Source: Asterochloris sp. CNOR1
Taxonomy: Eukaryota; Chlorophyta; Trebouxiophyceae; Trebouxiales; Trebouxiaceae
Direction: 5' to 3'
DNA: 64,000 nucleotides
Assembly: GCA_963969365.1 (NCBI GenBank)
Contig: OZ017749.1
Coordinates: 2,046,001 to 2,110,000 of the forward strand
Positions 32,401 to 45,100 of this stretch are shown here, piece by piece. Both the position numbers and the translations under genes were made by a program. Positions within the stretch are counted from its first letter, which is position 1; each line of letters starts with the position of its first letter. A model generated the notes under the pieces. That model did no database searches and was not told the origin of the DNA. It saw only the letters and a program-made list of their open reading frames with translations.

Positions 32401-35358
32401 CATGGCTTGACTCTCTCCGCGGATGGCCCCACCACCTGCCCCGAAGTGAGGAGGGGAGGGACTGACAATGTACCTTCTTGGGCTGGATCACTGTTTGCTG
32501 CCTGATATGCTGCCAGTACATAGCTTGCTGCCCAGCCGCCAGTCATCTCAACCAGATTTGCGGTGCTGCGTGCCCCACCAGGGGCTCCTGCTTTGCAGTC
32601 CATCCCACAAAGGGTTGTGATTGGCCCAGGCACCTGCCTGGCCCAAAAGGGAGACTCAATCGCACAGACATTTTCTCAAGATGCCAGGCTGAAGCCTCTG
32701 GGATGCGACAAGACCTGCCATACACGGCCCAACTTCTGGCTGTTGCTGAGGAAGTGCTCATGACTGCATGCAACTGCTGTGCAGGGGGCGAAGAACAGGG
32801 CCACCCCGGGTGCAGAACTCGACTGCCCATGCTGCAAACCAGGCTGACGCCAAGCGTGCAAGAAATCAGGCCAGGTAGACTTGCACCTTTCTCTTTTCCA
32901 CCATGTGACCGACCTGCAGTTCACACATGATGGCAGGCTTGTCCAGAAGGTGTCTGCTCAGCACCATGGGGACAGCTCGTGCTGCCAGCCTGACAGCCAC
33001 CAGATCTGCCTGCAACCAGACAGAATGGCCTGCATCCCTCCTGCCTATGCGATGCAATCCTGGCTGACATGACCAGGGTTCAGTGTCCTGTCTCGCCGAA
33101 CGTCCCGAGCTTTCTGCTTTTGACTGGACTGTGGCTGGTGCGAGATGCCATGCCTGGCCCTATGAGGGCATGTAGCATGAAATTTTTATGGTCGTTGGAT
33201 GGGCTGTCTCCTGCATGCCACCAGCTGGCCATCGCATATTGACACTTGAGCGTCTCGTCTGAGCCTCAGGCCCTGCGCAGTGCCTGCATGCTTGGGACAT
33301 TGGGTGTCTGCAGATGCGCCAAATATGCAGCCAGCATGCCTCTATCCTGGCACCAAAGGCTGTATGGTGTGCTGCCAGACACTGAGCTTTGTCCTGGACA
33401 TGCCGTGTGGCAAGCAGCAGGCCTGCTGTCCTGAGCTGCGCTGTGGGGGAGAGGCAGTAACATGGCCCTGCTGCAAATGAGTGGCAGTGGGCTAAGTCCT
33501 GAACACACTAAGCACCTTTGCTGCAGGTCACCAGAGCCCTCCTGCAGGCACTTTACAGTGGGCATGGGCTGACAGCACCCCATGTCTGTCTTGCAGGGAG
33601 GAGAAGGCGCAGGAAAAGTCGAGGAAGAAGGCTGAGCGGCAGGCAGCCGGCGGGGGTTACGTGCGCCACTCTGTGGCCGCAGTGGACATGGCTGCCTATG
33701 GGCATGCAGGGCGCAAGGGAGACTATGTGGGCTGCCAACAGCTAGCTTTGGTAAGCTTTTGGGCATGTTGTTGATAATTCGAGACGTGCGGTGTACGTCG
33801 ATGCAAGACACGACTCTCGTCTGCTGTGCAAACAACTTGCTGCTGCTGCTGGTTGTTTGGGAGTCACTCTCTAGAAGTCCCTCACATGGCCTGACTGCTG
33901 CCGTCTGATCAAGTTGCAGGGCTGTATTGCTGCTGCCAGTGACATCTTTATTGGGCTACTCCCAGAGGTGCTCAAACCCATCTCTGTCCTGAGAAATTTA
34001 GCCCAACATGATGCCCTGCTCTGCTGCAGGATGAGCCGGGCATCAGGTCCCTGTACCGGCAGCGCTACAACAATCCTGTCTGCAAGCAGTGGCGTGGCCT
34101 GGCAGACGGCATGAGTCCGGAGGGAGTAATCTTTGGGCACGGCAGGCAAGTACCTGCAGACAGCAGCATATTTTGAGAGTTGCACGCGGATGTGCAGCCC
34201 TGCTGCCTCGGTGTGCCTGCGCACAGATGCTGGTATGCCAATGAGCTCAATGCTGTTGAGTGGTCCCATCAGCATGGTGCACAACAGCAGTTCCCTGCAA
34301 GGCCTGCATGCGAGTTTTGGTGCTCCTGGCAGGTCTCCTATGCACATCTCTCCACTGTACAAAGTCACAATCATATGCTTCTGCAGGGCTCTTGTCAGCG
34401 CTCACGCCAGCATCCGCACAGACAGCTATGCTCGCAGCCTGTCGCACTTTGGGGGTGGCCTGCGCGAGCGCATGCGGAAGAGGGTGCTGGCCAAGGCTGC
34501 GCAGTGCCTGCCGGGGGCGAGCGTCAGTCGCCTGGCCATGCTGAGGGAGGAGCACGGCGTCAGCCTGCCTGGACCAGTGTCCCTGCCCCCGCCACCGGCT
34601 CCGCACGTGCAGCCGCAGGCAGGGACTGGCACCCCAACTCCACAGGCACTGGCCAGCATGGTGACTCTCTGGATTTGGCAGCATGCACTTCCCAGCACTG
34701 CACCTGACCAATTGAGAGATCAGTCTGCTCAGGCCAGCATAGCGCTTTGGACGTGGCAGCACGAAGTGTTGGTGGCAAACCTGGGCCAGCTGATGCTCTG
34801 CTGCTTCATGTTGGCCGCTGGCAGCTGCCTCCATATCAGAAGGCGCTGATGCTTCAAGAGTGCTGCTGGCCCGCCATGAGGCAAGGCATGCTTGTCCAGG
34901 GAGGCTTTGTCACCCTATCGGCGATGCTGCAGGTGACTTTGAGCAGTGGGCAGGGCGGGAACAAGCGCCCAGGATCAACTGGCAACCTAGGTGCGCAGGC
35001 ATCTGCAGGGTCAGTGGCAGGGGCGGTCTCAAAGAGCAGCATGGCAGGCAATAGCACGCCTGTGGCCCGTCCGCCAGGCAATGGGGCTCTGCCAGCATTT
35101 CAGACCCAGCAGCGGCCCGCCCAAACTGCCAGTTCTGGTCCCGTGGGAGGGTGGTCGCAGCAGCGTCAGCAGCCTGGCAGCACCCAGAGCACAGCTTCCC
35201 CATATGTACAGGTCAGTGCCCCGCAGCAGCAGCCCGGCTATGGCGTCATTTCAGCCCCCATGTACTTTTCCGCAGCCCAGGCGCCAGTCTTTAGTCAGGC
35301 CCAGGCCTATGGCGTGCCCACATCCATGCCTGTTGCTTCTGTGCCTGCTTTGAACTGA
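29459..35358 (+). CDS. BRD7/BRD9-like bromodomain protein (chromatin-remodelling subunit candidate)
   Basis: Ten exons in phase: 29459-29737, 29852-30106, 30555-30770, 31071-31184, 31639-31737, 32186-32322, 33597-33750, 34030-34145, 34387-34660 and 34933-35358 (TGA), giving 689 residues. The N-terminus is basic and disordered with repeated KIKLP-type motifs (MKLTIKLPL, LKIKLPTVKPEPK, PKIKLPPPP). The bromodomain lies at about residues 255-345: LQKVLENVQAKDKANIF, APGYFSVIQNPMDF, and then DLIFQNAMTYN, whose final Asn should contact acetyl-lysine. After it come RSLYRQRYNNP and SAHASIRTDSYARSLSHFG, which are typical of plant BRD1/2/13 proteins of SWI/SNF complexes. The C-terminus is Gln/Ser/Pro-rich. 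Intron 8 appears to use a GC donor (AG|GCAAGT). Confidence 0.9.
31900..32175. repeat. Degenerate tandem repeat in intron 5 of the bromodomain gene
   Basis: Four to five related blocks of about 60-75 bp contain CCCTGCAAAGCTCAC followed by an ATGACAGGG-like word, at about 31920, 31978, 32035 and 32090, with a weaker copy near 32150. This is a plain intronic minisatellite; no coding potential was recognised. Confidence 0.55.
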
Positions 35359-35783
35359 GATGTATGCCTTCCCCCTGTGGCCCAATCTATTCCCTGTTGC
35401 TGAACTGTTTCAGTGCCACCATGTTGTGCCTTGGTGGATGTGCTTGCCCTGAGTGAAGCACTTGCAAAGCAAAGATACTGAAAGCCAGTGGATTTATTCA
35501 TACAGCATATTCAAGGGAGGGCAGGGATCAAGCATGCATTTTGTAACCCAAGAACATAAAAAAGGGCCAGGGATGTGTACGTGTAAAAGTGCAGGCCTGA
35601 GTGACGGGGGCTGACTTTGTTCAATAAAGGACCTGGTGACCGCTAAGTGAAGTCGATGGACTGGACGTTGGTCACTGCCAGCCAAAAAGGGCAGCATGCT
35701 GTCATGAAGTGGGGACTTCAGTCATGCGCTGTGGGCTAGATGTTGGCAACTTGGCTCACTGGCGTGAGGGAGAAGCTGTCTGC
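35359..35783 (+). other. 3' untranslated/terminator region of the bromodomain gene
   Basis: TGTAA motifs at 35542 and 35582, about 185-225 bp after the stop, fit the polyadenylation signal used by many green algae. No gene was recognised here. Confidence 0.45.
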
Positions 35784-36107
35784 TCACCTGCATGCCAACA
35801 GCATACTTCTGTCAATGCGCTGGACGATGAACAGCAGAGAAGGAATGTACGTGCTGGCCATCAGCCCTGGCAAGCATTGAGACCACAGCAGTATCCCACC
35901 AGGAAGGTCATGTGTAGGTGTCCCCTGTGCACTGCTTGCAGCAGATCTCAATGCTGAGGCGGCTGCGTTCGACACAGCACCCACACTCCTGCGGCGGTCT
36001 GAGATGAACAGCTCAGCGTCTTCCCTGGCATACTGAGTGCCTGGTGTCAATGCTCCAGCACTCTCCTGTTGGAGTGCACTCACAGCCTGCAACAGAACAA
36101 ACAACAT
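35784..36107 (-). other. Candidate terminal exon of the receptor cyclase gene
   Basis: A minus-strand open frame follows a good acceptor (TTGCAG at about 36085). It includes LTPGTQYAREDAELFISDRR then RSVGAVSNAAASALRSAAS, similar in composition to the cyclase tail. It could be the last exon of that gene or belong to a separate small gene. No splice partner could be proven. Confidence 0.35.
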
Positions 36108-39100
36108 CCATGTTTGGCTGTGCCAGGATCACTGCGCACCAACAACCTGCACTGAAAGCAGAAATGGTGAGCAGATGCACAAGATTAGTGATGGAGATTC
36201 TGACAGAACCAGCACAGGCGTTCTGTAGTAGCGCGCACACCATGGGCAGCATATGCTGGATGGTGTCACAGGTCTGGCAGTGGATGCGCTGAAGTTGTGC
36301 ACCACCATTTGGCATTGCCCAAGAGACATCTTGCGCAGCAAGTGCCTTCACCACACTTCTGGTGGCTGTGAACTACATTACTGGCCAATAGCGCTGTTGC
36401 ATTAGACTGCTCCTTGCAGAGGCAGTGTTGTTTCTGAGGCAGCTGCGCATGAACATTCAGCTCCGTCCTTTGGCACCATTTGACCAGCAAAAAGAGCTGT
36501 TGAGCTCATCTAGAGACAAGCATAGGACCTTGTCAGAGAGCCAAGATGACTCTGAGGTGGCTGCGCACAAAGGCATTCTCAGCGCAGCCCTGTGAAAGCA
36601 ACCTTGCAAAGCAGCTCAACCTGAGGGTGACATGTAGCCCGTGGTTGTTGTGCATGCAGAAAGTGAGCCTGGAAGCTGCTTGCTGGGTAGCCAGATTCAC
36701 TAGCAATCAGACTCACTGGGGAGCCAATGTTGACTCTGAGTCGGCTGCGCAAAAAGGAGCTGTCAACAGACACCCCCCCAGCTACTGCTGGACTGGAGCC
36801 AGGCGGCGGCCGCAGCATGCTGGGTAGAGAGCAGGGGCTCTGATCAGGGGACGCTCCTGAGTGCCCCGCGCGGGGGACTGCAATGGGACTAGAGCTCAAG
36901 CTGGTGCGCCGAGGGTCAGCGCTCAAGCTGGTTCGGCGTGCGCTCGTGCCGTCCCTGCTGGCTGCTGCCGCGGTGGGGGAAGCCCTGGCCCCCTGCCCTG
37001 CCGCTGCAGGGCTGCCGCTGTCAGAGGACTGCCTGCTGCGGTCCAGCGACCGCCTGTGCAGGCCAGGGCGGCCAGCAGCCGGGGGGGTCCCAGCCTGGCT
37101 GCTGCTGCTGCGGTCGGAGCGTCCACTCCCGCCACGCTGGCTGCTGCGGAGGGGCTGCTCTGAGGCATCAATTGTCGCCCGCGCACTGCGAGGTGCCCCC
37201 GGCGGCTGCGGCTGCAGGCTCTCGCCGCGAGGGGAGGCCACAGAGTCGCTGGTCAGGCGACCAGACAGGGTGGTCTGCCCCGGCGGTGGCTGGGGTCCCC
37301 GCAGTGCCTGGGAGAGGCCCCCCTCGCTGCTGTCCCCCGTGCTCCTCAACTGGCCAGGGGCGGCCTGCCCCAGGGTCTGCCGGCCCTGGTACTGCGTCGC
37401 TGCAGCCTGAGCCGGGGGGCTCTGTGAGAGTGCCTCAGAGGCCCTGAGCTCCCCCGCAGGGGAGTCGGGGATGACCAGGAAGGTGCTGGTGCTGTGACCC
37501 GTGTCCAGGGGACGTGGGTGGGATGGTGGCTGGCCTCGCAAGCCCATGACCTGGGACTGCCGCTGGCGCTGCTCAGCCATGTCAAAGTCCACGCTGCGCT
37601 TGCGGCTGGCGCGGTAGCCTGCAGAGCCAAGGCATGCATGCGCTCAAGCAGTGATAGCCACAAAAGTGTGAGTGCTGCACCACACTTTTGGGGGTGGACG
37701 CCATGTTGCCCCTTGCTGGAGCCAGCTGACAAGAAAGCGGCCTCAGAAAGTTGGCCGTAGGTGCCGGTCACATGATTCAGAGCCTATCCTGCTTCCATGG
37801 GTTCGGTCCCTCTGCCGTGCAGTCAGCAGCAACAAGTCAGTGACGGGCTGTGCGTCAGCTCGGGTCCCTGCACACCGCATCTTTGGGAAGCACTGTGGCC
37901 CTTGCGTTTGCGGAGCCAGGTAGCAGTGCATCTGTGCAGAAGCATCCCCCCGAGGTCGCCCTCTGTGCCCTGTCTCCCACAGCAGCTGCGTCATGCCTGG
38001 CCCGATGTGCTGCGCTGCTCCACAGGCCCCTGGGGCGCCCGCAGTGGGGGGGTTGCATGCTGTGGTGTTCCCCTGCCCTTGCTGCCCTGCGCGGCAAGTT
38101 CCTGCCGCCAGGCACAGGTCAGGTCCAGGTCACCAGGGACAGGTCAGATCCAGGTCGCAAATGAGCTGCCCCCCACGCATTTTGGAGCTCACCGAGCTTC
38201 CAGGGCTGGGCATTGCGCCCGCCCTCATCCAGCGCCCGCCCAGGGCTGCCAGGTGTGGACCTGCTGCTGGCCACAAGGCTGGCGGCCCCTCCACCGTCGG
38301 GGTGCACCGGGGAGGTGCTGGCAGAGGCGAGAGACACTGCATCAGAGGTGTTGTCCCGCAGCTGGGCAGCCGAGGGGGATAACCCGCTCATGCGCGAGTG
38401 CAGGCGCTTGAAGGCCGTCGGCGTCTCTGCTGCAGCACAGTTGGGGGCCGGGGGCATGTCAGAACAGCAGGGCCTCCCCCGTCTGGCAGTGTGCAGGAGG
38501 CAGCCCCCATGCAGCGACATCAGTACTGGAGACATGCCTGCCTCTTGTGGAAGGACAGCCCTTAAAGACCGACAAAATCTTGGCTGCGGTGCAGGTGGGG
38601 CCCGCAGCGTCTCAGCGCGGCTCCAGCTGGGCAGCACTTGAAGCTGTTTCAGTCAGCAAGGCCTCAAGGATCCACCCCAAGCAAGCTGAGGCAGACTGCC
38701 CTGCCTCCAGCTGATTGGGCAGTCACAGTGCGCCAAACATTGCTTGGCACACAGGGCATGGTTCAGGTGTCCCTCACTGCCAGCCGGCTGCGGAGGGCTC
38801 CTGACCAGGGGTGTGCCACCGGCAGGCAAGGTGAGACGGGTGCTGCCAGGCAGAGGAATGAGCCAACCCCGAAGGTGTCACCAGTGCTGCGTCGGCTGGG
38901 GACGCTCTTGGGCGTCTCCTCCCCCTCGCTGGCAGAGCGGGGCCCGCCCTGGCCCGGCAGGGGGATGCGCAGGGGCGGAGGCGCGCGGCTGGTGTAGCTG
39001 GCCCCGCTGTCCTGGGACGTCACCGACCCTGCAGGCAGGGTGGAAGTCGCCCCGCGGCAGCCAGTCCCACTGTTGGGGGGTGACTATGCAGTACTGCACT

Positions 39101-42100
39101 GTCAAAGAGACAGGCAGGGCACACGGGCAACCCTGCAGAGCACACTTACAAAGCACATCACAGTGCCCCTGTCATGTTCTTTAGCAGCATGCACTGCATG
39201 AATTCCCTGCCTGACAGGCAGCTGCGATGGCAAGATAGGCAGCGTCCATCCGTGAGAGGGCTGGCGCTAAGATGGCCTGTCAACCTTAAGAGAGAGCAGC
39301 AGCCAGGCAGATCACAGCAACCTGGTGTCACGCACCTTGGCTCTCCTCTCGTGGCAGAGCTCCAAAGGTGGCTCGCCGCACATGGGGCTGGCGCTGCACC
39401 TGCTTGGCCACCGCGGCTGCCATTGCCCCCAGAGGGGAGGGATGGTACCCTGGCGCAGCACTGTTGTGCGTCCTGCATCACAGAAAGGGTGTTCAGACCT
39501 GCAATGGTCGAGGCCAGATGTTCATGCCCCGCAGCGCATACTGCTGTGCAATTGTCCCTTTGTCTGCAAGCATGTGTTGTGCAACTGTGTCCCAAGACCT
39601 CATCTATATTACGAATGGCTCATGACTTGGAAGATCAAGGAGTCAGACTGTGACGGTCAATCACAATGTTCATCTCAATGGGACATGGGGGTTCAATGGG
39701 AGGTCAGGTGTGATGCCAGTCTGGGAGCACAGCCTACCCTTGCACTGCCCTGGGCCACTGATCACAGGAGTGGCCGTGCCATCAACCCACACACAACCGC
39801 ACTTCTGGAGGAGCAGCCAGTCCTTGTACTCACTCAGCCAGGCAGGGCTGCCCACCTCGTGATCTCAAGGGTAGAGTTGTGGGAGGCCTCTGACCCTCGT
39901 GGGCCCACACTCGAGCTGGTCCGCAGGGCTGCAGTGTCGCTGGTGGGGCCCCGCTTCATGCTGCTGCGGCTGGAGCTGTGGCTACCAAGGCCGCCCAGGG
40001 TCGCACTCAAGAAGCCTGCGCGCAAGAGAGGGCAGAGTGGAATGGTCACGCTACAGTGGCAAGAGGATAGCTGGCATAACAATACGGGCCCCAGCAGCAG
40101 GGCTGCTTACCCAACCCACTCACACCAGGAGAGCTGCATGCAAGCAGACTCTGTGGCTGGGGGCTGTGAGCAGGCTTTCCAGGCCTACCAGCTATGGCAA
40201 GACAGCAGTGGAGAGGGTGGTGCTGCGGCCCTGAGGCCCTGAGGCCCTGAGACAGCATTGCAGCTCGAGGCAGAGACAAGTAAGTGGCGCTTCTGTGCAG
40301 GCACACCTGACAAGAATGGAAGACGTGGGACTGCAGCGGAAATTTGCCGGCGCATCAAACCTGGTCAGCCTGCCAGATGTGAGAGCAACCCCAGGGCTTG
40401 GTCTGAGTGTGCAGCGTACCTGAGAAGCGCTTGCTTTGCAGGCGCGCCAGTATCATCAGGCTGCGGGGGCTGTCTCCCCCTGAAGCAAAGCTGGCGCCCA
40501 GACGGATCTTCTTGGGCGCGTCGGGGGCAACACGGATGGCAGCGCTGGGCGGGTCAAAACGCCGCGCTGCCAGGGTGCTGGTGGCAGCCTGAAAGATCTG
40601 CTTGGGGTCTGTCAGGCCCTGCAGGCCATCAGTGGAGGTCCTCAGTATCTGTTCTGACAACAGAGGCAGCACACAGCAGAGGCAAGGGTGGGTTCCGAGC
40701 TTTCAGCCTTGATCATAAGCGTCAATCCCAACATCATGAGCGTCGGTCAAGCCTGACAGGTTAGTACTGGCCAGGATCACTTTTGGCCACAGGCAGAGAT
40801 AGCACACCGCCAGACCCGCAACAGGATCTGGCCCATCATGGATCTGGAGACAGATTTGCTTGACAACAACGACAATGACAAAGCTGCCAGAGTAAGCTCA
40901 GGCTAGGAGGTCTCAAACAAGGAACCCAAATAGACACACCCCGTCCACCTTGTGAGGGCGAGCAGAACATGTGCCCACACCTCTTGAGCAGAGAGTGCAC
41001 AAGATGTGCACCCTGTGCCTACCTTGAGAAGAAATTGCCCCAAGTAGGAGATTTCTATGCACTCCCCCACAGAGCTGCCTCCCAGTGTGCCCTCGCGGCC
41101 CAGCTGCAGCAGAGCCAGGCTGTCCTCCTTGATCCACTGCAGCTCATCCCCAAAGCCCTGGCACCCCTCCAGCAGCACCTGCCCGGGCTGGGCCAGTGCC
41201 GACACACGAGCAGCCAGGTTGGGGAGGTTGCCATAGTAGTCAGCACGACCTGCAAGTAGAGAGGGACGCAGTGACTTACTTGGGAGTGGAAGTTGCACGG
41301 CCAAGAGGGGCCAGCCTGGCCTTTGCAGGCCCCAGGGGCAGATGGACCTTTGCCAGCAGATCATGCAGTGACTTGTTGGAGCAGTAGAGGACAGCCAGAT
41401 GGTGCCACAGGACTCAGGTGCCCGGCGATCTTACCGGCATGCCATCGAGTTGCTTGGGGCACAGAACACAACACTCTCGGCTGCCAAGGCTTTCCAATAC
41501 AAGCTGGCAGGGGACACGCAGTGCATCACTGGGCAATCTGGAGCTGGGCAGTGCTACAGCTCAAGTTTGTGGTGCAGACCATGCTAGGAATGCCCTGCAG
41601 GCCTGCCATGCAGAACTGGTTACAACTGCCTAGCTGCGTTGCCACAGCAACCCACTGCTTGCTAAGAAATATGATTCTGTGGCGCGCTACGACGGTCATT
41701 GAGGCTGGGGCAGCCCTCCTGCCTCCGTACCAAGGCCTGCACCAGCAGCCTGGGCACGTGCTCCAGCACAAAAGTCGCCCCCCACCTGTGTTCAGGGGCT
41801 TTCGGTAGTCAGGCCGGCCATAGGCCATGCCCATGCGCACGCGCAGCCCGCGCCAGATGGTGTGCCCTGAGGCGGCATCATGCACCTCCCCGCAGGCGAG
41901 CCAGCTCAGCACCTCCTCCGGCCAGGGCAGATGCAGCAGCTCCTTCTGCAGCACTGAGCAGAAGCGCACCGCCTCCTCCAGCTGCCTGCATGCATGGGGG
42001 CCGCCGACTGAGCAGGCCTGGCAGCATGCTGACAACAGCTCTCTCTCTGGCACCAAGCAGGAGCGCGATGCCGTTGCAGCCACCTGCAAGGAGAATACAG

Positions 42101-45100
42101 CAGCTTGTTGGCTTGAAGAGTGGGGGCAGGGCTGGTAGCAAGTGCCCCCTCTGCAGCCCCAGACAGGAGCGTGCAGCATCCTGAAGTTGCTTGCAAAGAG
42201 GAAGCAGCTCACGGGCTGAACAGGCTGGACCCGGTGCAGGGCCGCCTTTGACACCACCTGAGCTCTGTGCGACTTTGTCACCATGTGCAACTCAGGCTGG
42301 GCCAACAAGGACATAAACTGGCACTGGCACAGAGTACTGGGTGCCTGGTATCTGCCAGGTGGCATGACTGCTGTGACGATGAGCCTCACAGGAGATCGCT
42401 GCTTGCTTAGCACCTGCCTGGCCAGCACCAGCCCAGCATCTCAGGCAGCCACGCAATGCATCCATGGTAAACGCCCGTCCTGCTGTTTCACATATGCAAG
42501 GTGTGCTCACCTGAAGGCAAGGGTGAACTTCCCAGACTCTGGCTCCTTGCACTCATATCCCCCAAAGCAGGGCAGCAGCTTGCGCAGGAGCTTGCTGTAC
42601 TTGCCGACGGCCACATTGTAGGCTGTGATGGTGTTGATGATATCATCATCGCTCACTGGGCTGTCTGCATGCTCCTTCTCATATACTTCATCTGGCTTGT
42701 CCACCTGCAGCAGTCGAGGCAGGCTTGATGGCATCTGGCCATTCCGACCTCACATCCCCATTGACTGCACAACAGATGCAGCTGGAGTAGCAGGATGCCT
42801 CTGAGGACTTGCTGCACATTCCAAGCAGATCAGCTTGTCTGCTGGCAGCAGCATTGCATAGGTCTGTACAGCTTGTCAAATTGCTGGAGATGCCAGTTGC
42901 CTTGCATCTTCATGCAAAGGGGATTGCATCCGTCTTCCCTTCTTGGATGAACACGTTGAGTTTCCACTCAGAGCTTTGGGCCCTGCCCCATTTGACGCCA
43001 TGCACAATGAAGGCGCGCACCCTATGTGGTTGTCTGCTGCTGTTGCCTCAGTGCATGTCGATGCTGTTTCCTTCCGCAAGGCAGCCCCTTGCTTACCTTG
43101 ACAAAGGCAATGGCCATGTTATGCTCTGGGTCAGGGCTGTCACGGAAGCCCGGCTCCACCATGCGCAGCGTCAGGGGCGGATCGAAGTCGCGCTTGGCCA
43201 GCAGGGAGGGCATGGCCTCCATGAGCAGGATGGGCTGCGTGAAGTCCTCGTCTATCACGTGCACCCCCAGGCTGATGATCTGCAGGGGGAAAATAAGAGC
43301 AGGGCTTGCAACTGTAGAGGTCTGCCGGGAGCTGGGGGTCCAGCCTAGCCAATGATCTGCAGGGGGGCCTGCAGGGCATGCCCTGAGAGAGGCGCTTCCT
43401 GTAAGCAGCATGGGTAAGAGGTCTGTTTGTCTGCGCTGCTATCAGTCTGCAGTGCAAAGCACAAAACAGAGGGCAGATCTGAAAGCCTTGCCAGCAGCAG
43501 CTGCCTCAAGCCCAGCAGGTCATGTGGAGGGGGCCCAGGCCAGCGCTCTTCCAAGAGGAAGCAGATCCAAGCAGCAAACAGCATACTGCCGGCACCAGCT
43601 GTCTCTGGCTGTCTTGTAGCTGATGGACGGCAGGGGATGCAGACCAGGACGAAGGCCTCACGCTTTAGGAGTATGGCCTCTGCGAACAGCAGCCGTTGCA
43701 CAGTGCTTGCAGTTTTATTATGCTATGCGACGCTCAGGTCGCTTTCAAGATGATTTTCAGACTAGAGATGGCTTCTGACGCAGCGAAGTGGACGGCAAAC
43801 ATGAGGCCAGCAACCTCACATGCAGCACAATCTGAGAACTGGCATTGGTTGCGGCTGCCAGATAAGCCAGCGATCTCAGCAGTGCAAGGAGATTGAGATG
43901 GGAGGCCTCCCTCCCTCAACAGCAGGTGCACAATGCAGGCCGCTGCTCCTCATGTGCTGCGCCTGACTGACCTGGCACTGCCCAGGAATCTGGTCCTGCA
44001 TGGATTGCCAGGCGGTCTCGCTGAGCACCACCTGGCCGCCATGAATGACATTGCACAGGTGCTTCACAAACTGCTCCCCAGCGCCCGAGTAATCGTAAAA
44101 GTCTGTGTGGCGCGCCCGATTCGGGATCGTGACCGTCACCTGGCTGCAGGCAGGAGTAAGGAAGCTGCACGCTCAAGAGGAATGCTGGCAGTGAGCAGAG
44201 CTTTTGCTGACTGGCAGCCTGTCTGAAGGAGCACAGGCAGCATGACTGCAGAACAGGCATGTCTGAGCAGGGCACTGGTTCTTGCAGGCAGGCTGGTCCT
44301 GAGACCAGCGGCCACTGCATGTGAACTGCACCAGCTGGTGATGACTGCGCCTCATGTCCCCCAGTAGACTGCAGCCTGTGTCCCGCTTGTCACCGTTGAC
44401 ACGCAGCCTCGTGCCATTCAGCTCGATGGCATGCAGGAATGGTCCTTACATGTATTCGTCTGTCTCGTGCACAGCCATGGCCACGCGTGGTCCCTTCCAC
44501 AGGGGCCGCCCGTCCGGCATGTCCTGCTGCCCCCCAGACACCTCATGGGCTGCCGCCGGCCAGTGTGCATACAGAATGGAGGTCTGCCCGGCATGGCAGA
44601 AGCGCACCGCATCCACTGTGTGGCTGAAGGCCACCACAAAGCGCCCCTGCGGGGCGGAAGGCACACAGGCAGGTGAGAGAAGGCTGCCAGGAAGGAAGTG
44701 CTGACTGCTTGCTGCAGTGGCACGTGCCCCAGCAGTGTGTTGTTGCCTTGTTGCCCCGCACGCCAGGTGGCGACCATGGCTGTCCCAGTGAGGCACAACA
44801 TATTGTGTCCGCCACACAGCTCGTGACTTCCTTGGTGTTGCAGACTGCCAATCTCTGTTCACCTGCTCAGCCACCTTGAAGATGTAGCCCCTGAACTGCA
44901 TGGCCACCACAGCGACCACCTCATACAGCTTCTTGAATGCCGGCTCCGGCACGACAATCCCCTCTCCCACAGCTATGCGCAGGGCGACAAAGGTCAGCAG
45001 GCCGCGTGCACCCCCGCCACCCTGCAGGCGCGGCAGGGGCGGGGGCACAATGTTGAGCCCCCACCCCCTCTCCAGCAGGACCAGCTTGCGCGGAGCCTCG

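Noticed and set aside
36883-37447. Long plus-strand open frames (169-175 codons)
   Set aside because: They are opposite a Ser/Arg/Pro-rich minus-strand exon of the cyclase tail. GC-rich sequence opens shadow frames easily, and the plus products are compositionally unnatural.
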